From Pigoraptor vietnamica (Eukaryota; Opisthokonta; Filasterea): a DNA stretch of 14,301 nucleotides. This document shows positions 11,520-14,301 of the stretch, piece after piece; within the stretch, counting starts at the first letter, position 1, and each line of letters starts with the position of its first letter. Location: the NCBI GenBank assembly GCA_943704525.1, contig CALSCQ010002820.1, positions 1 through 14,301 on the forward strand, read 5' to 3'. The position numbers and the translations under genes were made by a program. The notes beneath the pieces are model-generated. The model did not search any database and was not told where the DNA came from. It worked only from the letters and a program-made list of their open reading frames with translations.

Positions 11520-14301
11520 ATGGGGGTGGCCGTCGCGTCTGCCGGCGGCGGCTGCGTCGGCAGGGGTCGATTGCGCCGGCGGGTCGTGTGGATTCTTGCA
11601 CTGCTCGCCGTTGCATACGGCACACGCGCCGATAATGTCGACCCGGCTGTTAAAGGTGGGCCGACACGCACGAGCGCCGCCGGCTAATTCGTCAGTAGTG
11701 CCGGCACTCCGTGGAATGATGGAGGAGCTGCTCTAACTTAGTTACTATCGGCCGGTTGGGCGGGGATTGGGTTACTTCACTGGCACGACAATTTCGAGTG
11801 TAGATTCATCGCAAATTGCTCACGCACAACATACGGTTTGGGAGGCAGGTTGAGGCAGCGAGTGGGACCGGAGTTCGCCTGTATCTTCTTCGAAGTAGAA
11901 GTCCTCGTTTCACTATGAACTTAATACCTCGTAACATACTCACCTTGTCCTTCGCTGCTTCCGACAGGCGCCACAGAAGAGCGCTCGTTCGGTGTGGAAA
12001 TGGAGTTCGCGGGGCTCGGCGAGACAATGCGCGTGGGGCACATCAACAACATACCCGCCGAGAATTACGAGGCTGTGCTTGGCCTGATCGCGAGCGAGGT
12101 CTTCGGCGACTACATGCCCGCCATTAACCACGAAGTCATCCCGGTGCCGCACCCGCTGCACCCGGAAAAGTACGAGCCTCGAAAGGTGTGTTGCGTTTGA
12201 GTAACATTCCGGTTTTCCCCTTCCCATCCACACACGCACACAGGCTTACACACACATTGACGACACACACACACGCCGCACAAAGCACAAACCATGCCCC
12301 GTCTAACGCCAGTACATCCGTCACTGCGCAGGTTCGCACATCCACCTGGGTGGATCCCAAGGGTCGCACGTGGAAAGTGACGTCCGAGTACGTCACGCTC
12401 ACTGGCGTGTACGACGGCTACGAGGTCGTCTTCCCCCCTCTCACAGACCCCAACGAGGCCGAACAGGTCGCGCAGGCGCTCTGGTCCTCGGGCCTGCTCA
12501 CCAAGGGCGAGAAGTCCGCCATGCACGTCCACGTCAACGCGTCGTGCCTCGTCCAGGGCCCTGGCGCCGTCCCAGAATCGCCGGCGCTGGGACTCGCCAA
12601 CCTTCTCGTGCTCCACGAGCAGCTCGATCCGATCATCCGCCGCCTCTTCCACACGCGGCACTTTGGCGGGTCGATGAACCCGTTCTCCCGCGCTCTCAGC
12701 GACGTACACCAGGGGCTCATCGAGCAAGTGGCGCGCGCCGGAGCGTTGCACGGCACCACGCCCGTCACCGTGGGCGCGATCAAGGCCATCTTCGAGAACT
12801 TTGCGGACGCCGAATTCGACTTTGTCGGCGTCTCCATCGACGACGCAGACAGCGGCGCGTCCGCCGATCGCTTCAATACGCTCCGGCGCGTGTGGAAGTA
12901 TCACAGCCTCAACGTGGCCAATCTCATCCCGCTCAACCAGGGCTTCACCGGCCAGAAAACGACGGTGGAGTTCCGCGCCTTCGACCTCCTCGAACCGGAG
13001 GAGGTGCGCCTGGCGGTCACTTTCTGCCGAGCGCTCGTCGAGAAAGCGTGCTCGGACGCCGCCGACAGCATCGCCATCGTCACCAAGGGCATGCTTCCGC
13101 AAGCGCCCCTCGGCGGTGAGGCCGCGGTCGACCTCGTCCCGAAGGACCCCGAGGTCGTCAAGTTGGGCGCCGTCGAGCTGCTCCGCTCGCTGGGTCTCAA
13201 TCCCGACGATTTCGCAGTGCTCTTGAACGCCATTCGCGAGGAGGATGCGGAGGACTGGGCCGAGCCGATGGTCGGAGCGCCGTCGCAACGCGTCGTCCGC
13301 GACCGCGTCGTCGCGCGCAAGAGGCGCGCCACAACGGAGGTGGAGGACGAGCTCACGTCCGAACAGGCGGCCGAGCTACAGCGGAACCTCTTCTCGAACG
13401 AGATCCGCAAGTCGATCAAGTCTTCGAAAAACCGCGAGAGCGAGTGGGACATTTTCGGGCTGGACTTTCCTGCGAGCGAGTTCGTCGACGACTCGACGTA
13501 CGATGACGACACCATCCGGCGCCTCACCTTGGGGGCGTTTGGATCGTGCCGCCCGAACCCGTGCAAGAACGGCGGCACGTGCGTCGGGGAGGACAAGGGC
13601 TTCTTCTGCGAGTGTCCGGACCCCTACTTTGGTGACCTGTGCCAGTACTCGCCCTTCACGTCCACGCAGACGGCGACGAATACTCCCACAGCCACCAACA
13701 CCATTACTGCGACGCGGACCATCACGCCCATCTACACGAGCTACGTCTCCGAGTCGCTCACGCCGACCCCGGAGCCGACGCACACGCTGACGATGACGAC
13801 CTCGGTCCACCCCACCATCACCCCGCACCCGCACTCCAGTCACAAGCCGTCCCCGCACCCCTCGAGCGTACCCCACTCGAGTGCCCGCCATTCGTCGTCC
13901 CACGCGCCCTTGCACTCCAGCAGCGAGCCTGTGCGGCACAGCTCGCCCGTCCCGTCCCCGTCGTCTGGCGTCGAGCCCGAGCCATCCAGCGAAGCGCCCG
14001 AGGTGTCGTCGTCGGAGGTCCCGCCCGTCCCGCCGACGAGCACTCCGTTGCCGCCGAGCGAGCAGCATGCGTCGTCAAAGGCATCCCCAGCGCCGAGCGA
14101 GGTTCACGCGACCACGGAACCAATCCGCTCGAGCGAGGCGTCATCCCCCGTCGCAACTTCCGCTCCGAGTAAGAGTGCGACGCCGACGGGCAGCTCGCAG
14201 CCTCGGTCGACGACGGCTCTCTCCGCATCGGCGAAGAAGAACGCGATCAAGGTCACCTTCGCCAACCTGGACCAACAGACGTTCCAAACACAGTACGAGT
14301 C
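11520..14301 (+). CDS. Secreted amidoligase-EGF-mucin protein (partial, 3' end outside window)
   Basis: Exons 11520-11655, 11968-12185, 12332 to beyond 14301; at least 774 residues, with no stop before the edge. The ATG has G at -3 and +4. Residues about 16-37 look like a signal peptide (basic RGRLRRR, hydrophobic VVWILALLAVAYG, possible cut at TRA-D). Residues about 52-400 match the glutamine-synthetase-fold amidoligase family (PF12224, COOH-NH2 ligases): SFGVEMEF (52-59), HVHVN (183-187), KYHSLNVANL, TVEFR (329-333). These enzymes are predicted to form amide bonds using ATP; the substrate is unknown. A furin-like RKRR follows (447-450). Then one six-Cys EGF-like module (Cys524 to Cys555; PNPCKNGGTC), a Thr/Ser/Pro/His-rich stalk of about 200 residues, and the start of another domain (IKVTFANL). 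Introns have donors GTGGGC and GTGTGT; intron 2 has CTAAC 26-28 nt before its acceptor. Domain recognition is strong; the signal peptide and first exon are less certain. Confidence 0.85.
12228..12275 (+). repeat. Broken CA tract in amidoligase intron 2
   Basis: Short CA runs separated by CGCACACAGGCTTA and TTGACG within intron 2 (12186-12331). Confidence 0.85.
13651..14214 (+). repeat. Mucin-like low-complexity coding region
   Basis: This part of the amidoligase gene encodes a Thr/Pro phase (TATNTPTATNTITAT), then a Ser/His/Pro phase (HSSHKPSPHPSSVPHSS), then a Ser/Glu/Pro phase (PSSEAPEVSSSEVPP). It has no cysteines and hardly any hydrophobic residues, typical of an extended O-glycosylated stalk holding domains away from a surface or wall. 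Confidence 0.8.

Noticed and set aside
12110-13288. 392-residue minus-strand open frame opposite the amidoligase exon
   Set aside because: An antisense shadow of a GC-rich coding exon. The sense frame carries clear family motifs; this one does not and runs through an intron.
13376-14068. 230-residue Arg/Gly-rich minus-strand frame
   Set aside because: Complement of the Ser/Thr/Pro-rich stalk; composition explained by the sense strand.

Overview
This is a window of nuclear DNA from an intron-rich eukaryote. The evidence is spliced genes with GT-AG introns in every recognisable gene, good Kozak contexts, long (TG)n/(CA)n microsatellites confined to introns and spacers, and protein families of the eukaryotic secretory pathway. 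Coding GC is fairly high, introns are mostly 70-370 bp, and spacers are 0.25-1.1 kb. A compact unicellular eukaryote is the best reading. An animal-type GlcNAc-1-phosphotransferase and an EGF module make a holozoan protist or a relative attractive, but the species cannot be told from the sequence.

Layout. 1-115 is a pure TG tract at the window edge, followed by about 430 bp of unassigned DNA. A hypothetical two-exon gene lies on the minus strand (1617 to 548, low confidence). A divergent spacer (1618-2376) carries E-box/CRE-like and telomere-like motifs. The plus-strand GNPTAB-type gene (2377-8094, 11 exons, 1201 aa) encodes the alpha/beta precursor of UDP-GlcNAc:lysosomal-enzyme GlcNAc-1-phosphotransferase. 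It is complete, and every splice junction I assigned keeps the frame and the family alignment. A 252-bp convergent spacer (8095-8346) separates it from a complete minus-strand KDSR-type gene (10386 to 8347, 7 exons, 335 aa) for 3-ketodihydrosphingosine reductase. A divergent 1.13-kb spacer (10387-11519) follows, with E2F-like and RFX X-box-like motifs and an AT-rich island. The last gene (11520 to beyond 14301, plus strand, at least 3 exons) encodes a predicted secreted protein: signal peptide, GS-fold amidoligase (COOH-NH2 ligase) domain, furin-like RKRR site, one EGF-like module, and a long Ser/Thr/Pro-rich mucin-like stalk. It runs off the window.

The three recognised genes all act in the endomembrane system: Golgi tagging of lysosomal enzymes, ER sphingolipid synthesis, and a secreted or surface ligase. 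Nothing shows that they work in one pathway. The most novel items are the secreted amidoligase-EGF-mucin architecture; intron 9 of the GNPTAB gene, which is a tandem array of units each carrying a donor-like start and most ending in a branch-site-like motif; the absence of the large Stealth spacer together with retention of the site-1-protease motif; and a gene-dependent 5' splice-site consensus (GTGCGY versus GTGGGY).
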